Assembly: GCF_027580225.2 (NCBI RefSeq)
Contig: NC_073352.2
Location: forward strand, 28,390,001 to 28,454,000
Reading direction: 5' to 3'
DNA: 64,000 nt
Origin: Misgurnus anguillicaudatus
Lineage: Eukaryota; Chordata; Actinopteri; Cypriniformes; Cobitidae
Within the stretch, counting starts at the first letter, position 1; each line of letters starts with the position of its first letter. Made by a program: the position numbers and the translations under genes. Positions 43,875 through 56,200 of this stretch are shown here, piece by piece. The notes below the pieces were generated by a model. It was not told the DNA's origin and made no database searches. It saw only the letters and a list, made by a program, of their open reading frames with translations.

Positions 43875-44955
43875 GTAAGTGATGAGGCTTTTGCTTTGTA
43901 AGATTACCCCATTTACAATCATTAAAGTACAAACTGTGGATACATGTGTAGAAGAACCAAAAATCAATCATTTGATATTGCGCCAGGAAAAATAACAATA
44001 AAACGCAATCACTTTAAACCAAATATGAACGCTTTATAAAACTTAAATCTCATTTTCCCAAATAAGATTAAACAGCAATAATGCTGAATGTTTACAAAAG
44101 ACAATCAGCTTTCACTGTATGAGAGCAATAAATAAGACACCAGAGAGAAACAGAGCAAGAACGGGTGAGAAAATTTGATTTCTGTCCTTTACTTCACACT
44201 TAATGCTCCATAACCTTGTGATTTATGTAGGCAACATTTTCAAGCTCAGATAACACACAGTGTCCACTGTCTCGTGTCTCTGCTCATCTCATGTTAATGT
44301 TAAACCTATAGAGTAGTATTACATCCTTCATATCTCCGAAGAGTCTTTAGTTTTATCAGATTAAAAGACAGATCAGCCCAGCGAGTCATGAGCAAGCGAC
44401 ACACGCAAAAACATTATCACACCATCTCTGGATAACTTCACTACATGTTCGTGTTGTTTACATTATATGCACTTATGCGCAGATTGCCAACAAAACACAG
44501 ACATTTGATGCAATTTTACATACCATCTGCGACTCCGTTTGGGACCCATTTCAACAAAATCCAGCGTTAAACAAACACATGCGCAAAACTCCACTGCTAC
44601 CCCGGATAAACGAACTATATCCATTGTTTCCATAAGGCTGGCTTACTTGGAAAGCTGAAGAAGGCTTTCTTCTCCTCACATCTTAAAACACACTTCTTAT
44701 TTCGTGCCATTGTTGATTCCTGATATAAAACAAAGATGTCGCGTGCAGTGATGTCTGTGACTTCTACACGAAGGAACAATGCTAATGAGCGTCCTCATTG
44801 TCATCGCTCTTCCTGATTGACGTGCGGGCGCGCTTTCCAGGGGAAGTGCCCATAAAAGGAATGTGGGGTCACTGATACATAACAGGGATGAAAAACTTGT
44901 GGGAAAGAGGAGGTGTAAGTTTGGCCTTGAAATTGTGACACTTTGCATTTGTTTA

Positions 44956-45630
44956 GCCTGAGGATTTTTCTCATTTTAATGGACTTTAGTGGGCACCAAC
45001 ACTTGACACTTGACTCAACACGTAACAGTTTTTTTCAACGCAGTTTCGAAGGACTATAAACGATCCCAAACGAGGCATAAGGGTCTTATCTAGCAAAACG
45101 ATTGTCATTTTTGACAAGAAAAATATAAAATATGCACTTTTAAACAACAACTTTTCGTTTAGGTCCGGTCTTGCGCGACCTAACGTAAATGCATAGTGAC
45201 GTAGGGAGGTCATGTGTAACATATATAAAACGCACATTTGCGGACCATTGTAAACAATAAACTGACACAAAGACATTAATTTGTATCAGTTGACATATAA
45301 CAATGTAGGAACGGTCCTCTTTCAACACACTTGTAAACACTGGGGCGTAGTTTCTCGCTCGTCCTCTGTGACCTCTTGGCGTCATGAAGTATTGTGTGAG
45401 GTCACGCTGTTGTTTCAGGACCGGACCTAGACGGGAGGTTGTGGTTTGGAAGTGTATATTTGTTGTTTTTCTTGTAGGAAATGACAGTCGTTTCGCTGGA
45501 TGGGACCCTTGTGCCTCGTTTGGGATCGTTTGGAGTCCTTTGAAACTCCATTGAAAAAAACTGTTACGTGTTGAGTTAAGTGTTAAGTGTTGGCGTCCAC
45601 TAAAGTCCATCAAAACGAGAAAAATCCTGC
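44956..45630. mobile_element. Long fold-back element, ~290-bp arms
   Basis: The left arm (GAGGATTTTTCTCATTTTAA, TGGACTTTAGTGGGCACCAA, CACTTGACTCAACACGTAAC...) is mirrored by the right arm ending GACTTAAAGT-type sequence CCACTAAAGTCCATCAAAAC then GAGAAAAATCCTGC. Pairing continues inward to the GTAAACAATA / ACACTTGTAAACACT region. The 157-codon frame read through the right arm is an arm artefact, not a gene. Confidence 0.75.
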
Positions 45631-45752
45631 AATGCTTTCCTCAAAAAACATAATTTCTTCTGGACTGAACAAAGAAAGACATCAACATTTTGGATGACAT
45701 GGTGGTGAGTAAATTATCTGGATTTTTCTTTTAAGTAAATTGACTATTCCTT

Positions 45753-46404
45753 TTAAAAGATAATTCCGGTATTTAACACGTTGAGTCTCATTTCTGGGTT
45801 GTTTTGGATGAACTACAGTGATGGACAGTAAAATTTTGACAATAGGTCGTGTCTTGACTTTTTGACTCGTTTAGAAAAGTCTCTTGACTGCTTCAGAATG
45901 GAAGTCAAGGGCCATGCACAAACATGTCATTAAAACAAAACGTAACGTTCATTTTCAAAGTGTGCTACTCACCGAGTAGTTCGTGGTGTTTCGTTGATGA
46001 TTAAAAACAAATATATCGGCGCAATGTATGATTTCAATCCGTGTTATTTATAGTGGATTTTTTCAGATACCTCACAACCGCGTATATACTTCTGCTCTAT
46101 ATTTGAGTCTTACAAAATGCCAAATAAAACACGACAGAAACTGTATTTCACTACACTACTTGTTTATAATCATCAACGAACATCACAAACCACTCAGTGA
46201 GTAGCACAGTTTTGAAAATGAACGTTAAGTGTTGTTTTAATGACATGTTTGTGCATGGCCCTTGACTTCCATTCTGAAGCAGTTCTAAGCGAGTCAAAAA
46301 GTCAAGACACGACCCATTGTCAAAATTTCAGTGTCCATCACTGTAGTTCATCCAAAACAAACCAGAAATGAAACTCAGTGTTAAATACTGGAATTATCCT
46401 TTAA
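45753..46404. mobile_element. TTAA-flanked near-palindrome, ~270-bp arms
   Basis: It starts TTAAAAGATAATTCCGGTAT and ends ATACTGGAATTATCCTTTAA, with TTAA edges. Arms pair through GTTCATCCAAAAC, GACAAT.GGTCGTGTCTTGAC, CATGCACAAACATGTCATTA and CGTTGATGATT, leaving a short AT-rich centre near 46,010-46,160. It is non-coding. Confidence 0.8.
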
Positions 46405-47720
46405 GACCTAAATGATCGTGTTAATGAGGATACTTGCAAAGACGAGAATTTTGACGCATAGGACAATAAAGCTGCAAAAATGCTCACGAGCTTAAAGAGC
46501 AGCGGTTGTGCCACTTGTGCACTCCTCACAGACAGAAAGAGTGCACGCATATAGATCTATTGTTTGTGTTTCAATGTGTGCCGTGACGAGGGGGTTGGGG
46601 GATAGATTTATGACAAAAGCAAAGATTTTACATAAAATTCCGACTACGCCACCCCGGGACTTACACCCGGGGAAATAATCCTTACACCCAAAAGGCGGCG
46701 CACAAGTTCGTTCCTCAGTAAAAGTGAGCAGGAGACGTGGGTATAATACAAAAATAATCATTTATTGTACAATATTCATGATTTACTTTAATCAGGTAAA
46801 AGGATGATTTAAACAGACATGATGAGGTTGTTCAAAACAGGTCTCCAGCTGTCACACTTTAACAGTAAGACACAAAACATTACACCACATTAATCACAAA
46901 ACAGAATTATACCAAAAACAACAAATAGTACAACATAATATAAAATGCCCTCACTGCTAAAATGCAATGACCGGCAACAAATTGAATACACAAACAAATG
47001 AACACAGTACCAACCTACAGGGCTGAGGCTACCCACCGGAGTGATCTCTGGCGCAAGTTATCCACAAGCACAATTTCACACCACACGGTGAACTCAAAGC
47101 ACACACTTATACACTTCAAAAATGTGTAACACGGTAAACATTAAACGTTACCACCACCACAAGATCCATCCACCCGTGGGAACCTCAGCACCTAAAAGTA
47201 TAAACAATATACAAATATTCAGACAAAATGATATACAAATAAAGAAAAGAAACAAAAGGGGTTAAAGGCAAGGGAAGCTACACTGCGCGAACGCCACAGT
47301 CCATTTGCCAACTCCAAATGCACCGGACAGTCCTTCACTCGGATCTTAAAATCAACCCTGAACTTAGAAACCAGACAGTGTACAGTCCAGCATACAGCAG
47401 AGAGGATAAGGTCGGTGCTACCGCGATGCTACTCAGCAGCACGAGAATCAAACACTCACGAGGGACAGGACGTAGAACAAGAGGGAGAACCCTAAAATAA
47501 ACAAATACGATATTAAAACTAATTACAACATCATACAAACATTGACTTCATGCTGGACACTTACCGAATAGTGGTATCACCCCAGACAAATAACAGTTTT
47601 ATGGCATAGCTTAACCCACAGCAGATCAACCAGCGGCCAACTGAGGTTACACTCATGTACCACTACACGTAGAAGGGCGCCAGCACGCTAGACAAACGAC
47701 ACACTAAATCCAAAACAAAA

Positions 47721-50306
47721 TATAGCTGCAAGCAGCGATGGCGGGCCCTCGCACGTTTGTTTACCGCTACACGGTGCCTCCGAGAAAACGATGCACGGTG
47801 GGCAAGTGCATCAAGTGGGTAAATATCATGCTGCTACTGACCCATTTAGGTACTGTAGGTAAAAGAAACCCCACATTTTAGACAAACGGGGGCGCTAGTG
47901 AGCCACTAAATAGACACGCCTTTATCTGACGTTTTTGTCAACACTTAACAGCCGACAAATCTGATGTGTGTGCCAAATTTAAAGTTAATCTAAGCACACC
48001 AAGAGCCTTAAATATGCCTGACATAAAAGTAAAGTTTGACACGTTGCCATGGGAACAGCGTTAGAGATGTCAAAAATTCCTTCGCAATTTAGCGTCTACA
48101 ATGTCTCAGCATCATGTTGACAACTTCTGGTGTGAATTGCATTATTTCCCTAGAAGGAGTATTAAAAAGAACATTGCATGCGACTGTCAGGCTTAAATAA
48201 GCCTTTAAAATGAAAGTAAAAAGTTTGACGCGTTGCCATGGGAACAGCGTTTGAGATATCAAAAATCCCTTCACTATTTATCATCTCCAATGTCTCGGCA
48301 TCATGTTGACCACGTTTGGTGTCAATCGCATGAATATCCTAGAAGGAGTATTGAAAAGTTCACTGCATGGGCTTAAATATGCCTTTAAAATGAAAGTAAA
48401 GTTTGAAGCGTTGTCATGGGAACAACGTTCGAGATATCAAAAATCCATTCGCAATTTATCATCTACTATGTCTTGGCATCATGTTGACCACTTTTGGTGT
48501 CAATCACATAAACATTCTAGGAGGAGTATTTAAAAGAACATCACATGGAACTGTCAAAAAAATCAACCTTTGTGACTGCAACACTTCCTGGCGCCTGGTG
48601 GTGGCGCTATACCCGAGACTTACAATAGGCACATCGATGCTATCGGAATCTTCAGACGAACAAACACTCCGCGTGTCATCACAATAAGATATTTTTTGCC
48701 TTAGATATTAGACACTTTCTGTTTCTCTGATTTCGCCATGACTTTGCCGCTTCGCCATTGCAACACCGTTCGAGATATCAAAAATCCCTTCGCAATTTAG
48801 CAAGTCCAATGTCTTGACATCATGATCACCACGTTTGGTGTCATTTGCTTGAATCCCCTAGGAGGAGTATTCAAAAGTTCACCGCATGCATTTTTTAAAC
48901 AATCCAAAATGGCCGACTTCCTGTGGGGCGGAGCTAATAGGTTTGATTGTGAAAGTTGTTCGGGTCGATGAGATCTATATACGTACTAACTTTCGTACAT
49001 GTGCGTACATGTTTGCCCGATTTGTGCACCAATATTTTTTTTGCATTACAGGGGGTGCTACAGAGCCCTACTGCCACACCCGTGTTCCAGCGTTTGCCCA
49101 GTCCTAATGGCCGACGACTTTGAGGTCTGTGCCAAATTTCCGGTGTTTTCGAGCATGTTTAGGAACCCAAAGTGCATGCCAAGTGCTTAAATATCCCTGA
49201 AAATAAAAGTAAAGTTTGACGTGTTGCCATGGGAGCAGCATTCGAGATATCAAAAATCCCTTCGCAATTTATCATCTACAATGTCTCAGCATCATGTTGA
49301 CCACTTTTGGTGTCAATCGCATGAAAATCCTAGGAGGAGTATTTAAAAGTACACCGCATGCAACTGTCAAAAAATCCACCTTTTGTGACTGCCACACTTC
49401 CTGGTGCCTGTTGGTGGCGCTATACCCGAGACTCACAATAGGCACATCGATGCGATCGGAATCCTTGGCCGAACATACACACTGCGTTTTTATCCCAATA
49501 AGAATTTTTTTGCTTTAGATATTAGACACTTCCTGTTTCTCTGAATTCGCCATGAATTTGTCGCCTCGCCATGGCAACACCGTTCGAGATATCAAAAATC
49601 CCTTCGCAATTTAGCAAGTCCAATGTCTCAGCATCATGTTCACCACGTTTGGTGTCAATCGCATGAATCCCCTAAAAGAAGTATTTAAAAGTTCATGATT
49701 AACACACTTCCTGCTGCCTGGTGGTGGCGCTATACCTGAGACTCACAATAAGCACATTGATGCGATCGGAATCTTCAGACGAACAAATGCCTCGCTTGGC
49801 ATCACAATAAGACATTTTTTGCCTTAGATATTAGACACTTCCTGTTTCTCTAATTTCGCCACAAATTTGTCGCCTCGCCATGGCAGGACCGTTCGAGATA
49901 TCAAAAATCCCTTCGCAATTTAGCAAGTACAATGTCTCGACATCATGATCACCACATTTGGTGTCATTCGCATGAATCCCCTAGAAGGAGTATTTAAAAG
50001 TTCACCGCATGCATTTTTTAAACGATGCAAAATATCCGACTTCCTGTTGGGCGGAGCTTAAATGTTAGAGGGCGAAAGTTGTTCGGGTTGATGAGATCTA
50101 TAAGCGTACCAATTCTCGTACATGTGCGTAAATTTTTGCCCGATCTGTGCATCAATGGTTTCTTCTGCATTACAGGGGGCGCTACAGAGCCCCTGTGCCA
50201 CGCCCGTTGTCCAGCCTTTGGTTTTCTGCAATGACGGACGACTCTGACGTCTGTGCCAAATTTCAAGAGTTTTCGAGTATGTTAAGGCACCCAAAATCCC
50301 CAAAAG

Positions 50307-50343
<37 letters not shown>

Positions 50344-53289
50344 GCTGCAAGCAGCGATGGCGGGCCCTCGCACGTTTGTTTACCGCTACACGGTGCCTCC
50401 GAGAAAACGATGCACGGTGGGCATGTGCATCAAGTGGGTAAATATCAGTGGGCTATTTAATGTTGTTTCTGAGCCATTTGGGGACTGTAGGTAAAAGAAA
50501 CCCCACATTTTAAAGAAACGGGGGCACTAGTGAGCCACTTAAGAGACACGCCTTTATCTGACCTTTTTGTCAACACTTAACAGCCGAAAACTCTGATGTG
50601 TGTGCCAAATTTAAATTTAATCTAAGCACGCCAAGAGCCTTAAATATGCCTGAAATGAAAGTAAAGTTTGACGCGTTGCCATGGGAACAGCGTTCGAGAT
50701 GTCAAAAATTCCTTCGCAATTTAGCATCTACAATGTCTCAGCATGATGTTGACCACTTTTGGTGTCAATCGCATGAATCCCATACAAGGAGTATTCAAAA
50801 GTTCACAGCATGTAACTGTCAGTCTTAAATATGTGTAAAAATGAAAGTAAAGTTTGACACGTTGCCATGGGAACAGAGTTGGAGATATCAAAAATCCCTT
50901 CGCAATATATCGTCTACAATGTCTCTGCATCATGTTGACCACTTTTGGTGTCAATTGCATGATTATTCTAGAAGGAGTATTTAAAAGTTAACTGCATGCA
51001 ACTGAAGGGCTTAAATATGCCTTTAAAATGAAAGTAAAGTTTGATGCATTGCCATGGGAACAACGTTTGAGATAATGAAAAATCCCTTCGCAATTTATCA
51101 TCTACTATGTCTTGGCATCATGTTAACCACTTTTGGTGTCAATCGCATAAACATTCTAGGAGGAGTATTTAAAAGAACATCACATGGAACTGTCAAAAAA
51201 ATCAACCTTTGTGACTGCAACACTTCCTGGCGCCTGGTGGTGGCGCTATACCCGAGACTCACAATAGGCACATCGATGCGATCGGAATCTTCAGACGAAC
51301 AAACACCCCACGTGTCATCACTATAAGACATTTTTTGCCTTAGATATTAGACACTTCCTGTTTCTCTGATTTCGCCATGACTTTGCCACTTCGCCATGGC
51401 AACACCGTTCGAGATATCAAAAATCCCTTCGCAATTTAGCAAGTCCAATGTCTTGACATCATGATCACCACATTTGGTGTCATTTGCATGAATCCCCTAG
51501 GAGGAGTATTCAAAAGTTCACCGCATGCATTTTTTAAACAATCCAAAATGGCGGACTTCCTGTTGGGCGGAGCTAAAATGTTAGAGGGCGAAAGTTGTTC
51601 GGGTCGATGAGATCTATATGTGTACCAACTTTCGTAAATGTGCGTACATGTTTGCCCGATCTGTGCACTCCTGTTTGTTTTTGCATTACAGGGGGCGCTA
51701 CAGAGCCCCCGTGCCACGCCCGTGTTCCAGCCTTTGGCTTTCGGCGATCACGGACGACTCTGATGTCTGTGCCAAATTTCAAGAGTTTTCGAGTATGTTA
51801 AGGCCCCCAAAATGTCCAAAAGTGTTGAAAAAAATAATAAAAAAAAAATAAATAAAAATAAATATAGCTGCAAGCAGCAATGGCGGGCCCTCGCACGTAT
51901 TTTTACCGCTACACGGTGCCTCCGAGAAAACGATGCACGGTGGGCAAGTGCATCAAGTGGGTAAATATCGGTGGACTATTTATGTTGTTACTGACCCAAT
52001 TGGGCACTGTAGGTAAAAGAAACCCATCATTTTGGACAAACGGGGGCGCTAGTGAGCGACTTAAGAGGCAAACCTATGTCTGACCTGTTTGTCAAAACTT
52101 AACAGTTGACAACTCTGATGTGTGTGCCAAATTTGAAGTTAATCTAAGCATGCCAAGAGGCTTAAATATTCCTGAAATAATAGTAAACTTTGATGCGTTG
52201 CCATGGCAACAGCGTTCGAGATGTCAAAAATCCCTTCGTATTTTATCATCTCCAATGTCTCAGCATCATGTTGACCACGTTTGGTGTCAATCGCATGAAT
52301 ATCCTAAAAGGAGTATTGAAAAGTTCACTGCATGCAACTCAAGGGCTTAAATATGCTTTTAAAATGAAAGTAAAGTTTGACGCGTTGTCATGGGAACAAC
52401 GTTCGAGATATCAAAAATCCCTTCGCAATTTATCATCTACATTGCCTCAGCATCATGTTGACCACTTTTGGTGTCAATCGCATAAACATTCTAGGAGGAG
52501 TATTTAAAAGAACATCACATGGAACTGTCAAAAAAAATCAACCTTTGTGACTGCAACACTTCCTGGCGCCTGGTGGTGGCGCTATACCCGAGACTTACAA
52601 TAGGCACATCGATGCGATCGGAATCTTCAGACGAACAAACACCCCGCGTGTCATCACTATAAGACATTTTTTGCCTTAGATATTAGACACTTTCTGTTTC
52701 TCTGATTTCGCCATGACTTTGCCGCTTCGCCATTGCAACACCGTTCGAGATATCAAAAATCCCTTCGCAATTTAGCAAGTCCAATGTCTTGACATCATGA
52801 TCACCACGTTTGGTGTCATTTGCTTGAATCCCCTAGGAGGAGTATTCAAAAGTTCACCGCATGCATTTTTTAAACAATCCAAAATGGCGGACTTCCTGTT
52901 GGGCGGAGCTAAAATGTTAGAGGGCGAAAGTTGTTCGGGTCGATGAGATCTATATGTGTACCAACTTTCGTAAATGTGCGTACATGTTTGCCCGATCTGC
53001 GCACTCCTGTTTGTTTTTGCATTACAGGGGGCGCTACAGGGCCCCCGTGCCACGCCCGTGTTCCAGCCTTTGCCCGTTCGCAATGACGGACGACTCTGAC
53101 GTCTGTGCCAAATTTCAAGAGTTTTCGAGTATGTTAAGGCACCCAAAATGCCCAAAAGTGTTAAAAAAAATAAAAATAATAATAAAAAAAAAAAAAAAAA
53201 AAAAAAGAATAAATTCGAGCAAAAACAATAGGGCTTCGCACCTTTCGGTGCAGGCCATTCTGGCCTGCTCCTCGGTGCTCGGGCCCTAA
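47721..53289 (+). repeat. Array cassette 1: three family-A repeat units plus hairpin terminal module
   Basis: Unit starts (TATAGCTGCAAGCAGC then RATGGCGGGCCCTCGCAC) are at 47,721, 50,340 and 51,863. Units 1 and 2 end in A-rich tracts (for example poly-A at 50,311-50,339) directly followed by the next start. Unit 3 ends with a terminal module at 53,215-53,289: CGAGCAAAAACAATAGGG, then stems GCACC/GGTGC and GCAGGCC/GGCCTGC, then CTCGGGCCCTAA. Within units a ~170-190-bp sub-repeat recurs (GTTGCCATGGGAACAGCGTT, AAAAATCCCTTCGCAATTT, TGGTGTCAATCGCATGAAT, TAGAAGGAGTATT). Unit 1 is about 2.6 kb, with extra copies of the downstream block; units 2 and 3 are about 1.5 kb. No long reading frame is conserved between units. 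Confidence 0.85.
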
Positions 53290-53290
53290 A

Positions 53291-56200
53291 TATAGCTGCA
53301 AGCAGCGATGGCGGGCCCTCGCACGTTTGTTTACCGCTACACGGTGCCTCCGAGAAAACGATGCACGGTGGGCAAGTGCATCAAGTGGGTAAATATCATG
53401 CTGCTACTGACCCATTTAGGTACTGTAGGTAAAAGAAACCCCACATTTTAGACAAACGGGGCGCTAGTGAGCCACTAAATAGACACGCCTTTATCTGACG
53501 TTTTTGTCAACACTTAACAGCCGACAAATCTGATGTGTGTGCCAAATTTAAAGTTAATCTAAGCACACCAAGAGCCTTAAATATGCCTGACATAAAAGTA
53601 AAGTTTGACACATTGCCATGGGAACAGCGTTAGAGATGTCAAAAATTCCTTCGCAATTTAGCGTCTACAATGTCTCAGCATCATGTTGACAACTTCTGGT
53701 GTGAATTGCATTATTTCCCTAGAAGGAGTATTAAAAAGAACATTGCATGCGACTGTCAGGCTTAAATAAGCCTTTAAAATGAAAGTAAAAAGTTTGACGC
53801 GTTGCCATGGGAACAGCGTTTGAGATATCAAAAATCCCTTCACTTTTTTATCATCTCCAATGTCTCGGCATCATGTTGACCACGTTTGGTGTCAATCGCA
53901 TGAATATCCTAGAAGGAGTATTGAAAAGTTCACTGCATGGGCTTAAATATGCCTTTAAAATGAAAGTAAAGTTTGACGCGTTGTCATGGGAACAACGTTT
54001 GAGATATCAAAAATCCCTTCGCAATTTATCATCTACTATGTCTTGGCATCATGTTGACCACTTTTGGTGTCAATCGCATAAACATTCTAGGACGAGTATT
54101 TAAAAGAACATCACATGGAACTGTCAAAAAAATCAACCTTTGTGACTGCAACACTTCCTGGCGCCTGGTGGTGGCGCTATACCCGAGACTTACAATAGGC
54201 ACATCGATGCGATCGGAATCTTCAGACGAACAAACACCCCGCGTGTCATCACTATAAGACATTTTTTGCCTTAGATATTAGACACTTCCTGTTTCTCTGA
54301 TTTCACCATGACTTTGCCGCTTCGCCATGGCAACACCGTTCGAGATATCAAAAATCCCTTCGCAATTTAGCAAGTCCAATGTCTTGACATCATGATCACC
54401 ACATTTGGTGTCATTTGCATGAATCCCCTAGGAGGAGTATTCAAAAGTTCACCGCATGCATTTTTTAAACAACCCAAAATGGCGGACTTCCTGTTGGGCG
54501 GAGCTAAAATGTTAGAGGGCGAAAGTTGTTCGGGTCGATGAGATCTATATGCGTACCAACTTTCGTAATTATGCGTACATGTTTGCCCGATCTGTGCACT
54601 CCTGTTTGTTTTTGCATTACAGGGGGCGCTACAGAGCCCCCGTGCCACGCCCGTGTTCCAGCCTTTGGCTTTCGGCGATCACGGACGACTCTGATGTCTG
54701 TGCCAAATTTCAAGAGTTTTCGAGTATGTTAAGGCCCCCAAAATGTCCAAAAGTGTTGAAAAAATAAAAAAAATAAAAAAAAATAAAAATAAATATAGCT
54801 GCAAGCAGCAATGGCGGGCCCTCGCACATTTTTTTACCGCTACACGGTGCGTCCAAGAAAACGATGCACGGTGGGCAAGGGCATCAAGTGGGTAAAATAT
54901 CAGTGGGCTATTTAATGTTGTTACTGAGCCATTTGGGGACTGTAGGTAAAAGAAACCCCACATTTTAGACAAACGGGGGCACTAGTGAGCCACTCAAGAG
55001 ACACGCCTATGTCTGACCTTTTTGTCAACACTTAACAGCCGAAAACTCTGATGTGTGTGCCAAATTTAAAGTCAATCTAAGCACACCAAGAGCCTTAAAT
55101 ATGCCTGAAATAAATGTAGAGTTTGCAGCATTGCCATGGGAACAGCGTTCGAGATATCAAAAATCCCTTCGCAATTTATCATCTACAATGTCTCAGCATC
55201 ATGTTGACCACTTCTGGAGTCAATCGCATGAATATCCTAGAAGGAGTATTTAAAAGAACATTGCATGGAACTGTCAAAAAAATCCACCTTTGTGACTGAC
55301 ACACTTCCTGGCGCCTGGTGGTGGCGCTATACCCGAGACTCACAATAGGCACATCGATGCGATCGGAATCTTCAGACGAACAAACACCCTGCATGTCATC
55401 ACAATAAGACATTTTTTGTCTTAGATATTAGACACTTCCTGTTTCTCTGATTTCGCCATGAAGATTTGTCGCTTCGCCATGGCAGAACCGTTCGAGATAT
55501 CAAAAATCCCTTCGCAATTTAGCAAGTACAATGTCTCGACATCATGATCACCACGTTTGGTGTCAATCCCATGAATCCCCTAGAAGGAGTATTCAAAAGT
55601 TCACCGCATGCATTTTTTAAACAATCCAAAATAGCCGACTTCCTGTTGGGCGGAGCTTAAATGTTAGAGGGCGAAAGTTGTTTGGGTCGATGAGATCTAT
55701 ACGTGTACCAACTCTCGTACATGTGCGTACATTTTTGCCCGATCTGTGCCCCAATGTTTGTTTTTGAATTACAGGGGGCGCTACAGAGCCCCCGTGCCAC
55801 GCCCGTGTTCCAGCCTTTGGATTTCTGCGATGACGGACGACTCTGACGTCTGTGCCAAATTTCAAGAGTTTTCGAGTATGTTAAGGCACTCAAAAAGTCC
55901 AAAAGTGTTGAAAAAAATAAAAAAAAAAATAATAATAATAAAAATTAAAACTGCAAGCAGTGATGGAAGGGCCCTCGCACGCATGTGCACCGCCACTCTA
56001 TGGCCTTAGTAAAGCAATAAACCAGGGGGATTGAAATTTCCGTGGATAAATATAGGTGGATATTCAAAGGAACTTTGAAGTGCCACTACTCCTTTATGCA
56101 GCAGGTGGCGCTATGACTGTAATTGATTGTTGTAACATTGATGTGTTGAGGCCAGGACCCTTGTCAAATGTATGATGTCTGTGACAGGTCGGACATTGCA

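Larger units (their letters stand above)
43875..47720 (+). other. trpc7: trpc7 intron 2 (start), with unassigned 46,405-47,720
   Basis: The interval follows a consensus donor. It contains the two fold-back elements at 44,956 and 45,753. The 1.3 kb at 46,405-47,720 is moderately GC-rich with short direct words and no coding frame, end signature or terminal repeat that I can define; it may be a decayed retroelement. 43,875-44,955 shows nothing definable. Confidence 0.55.

Noticed and set aside
45140..45613. 157-codon frame on the minus strand, longest after trpc7
   Set aside because: It reads straight through the right arm of a long fold-back element, has no recognisable domain and mirrors sequence in the left arm.
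52772..53155. Recurring 70-127-codon frames in the array (also near 50,058, 51,436, 54,367 and 63,404)
   Set aside because: They recur because the DNA repeats. Lengths and frames shift between units, with stops and no splice or start context. I treat them as non-coding.
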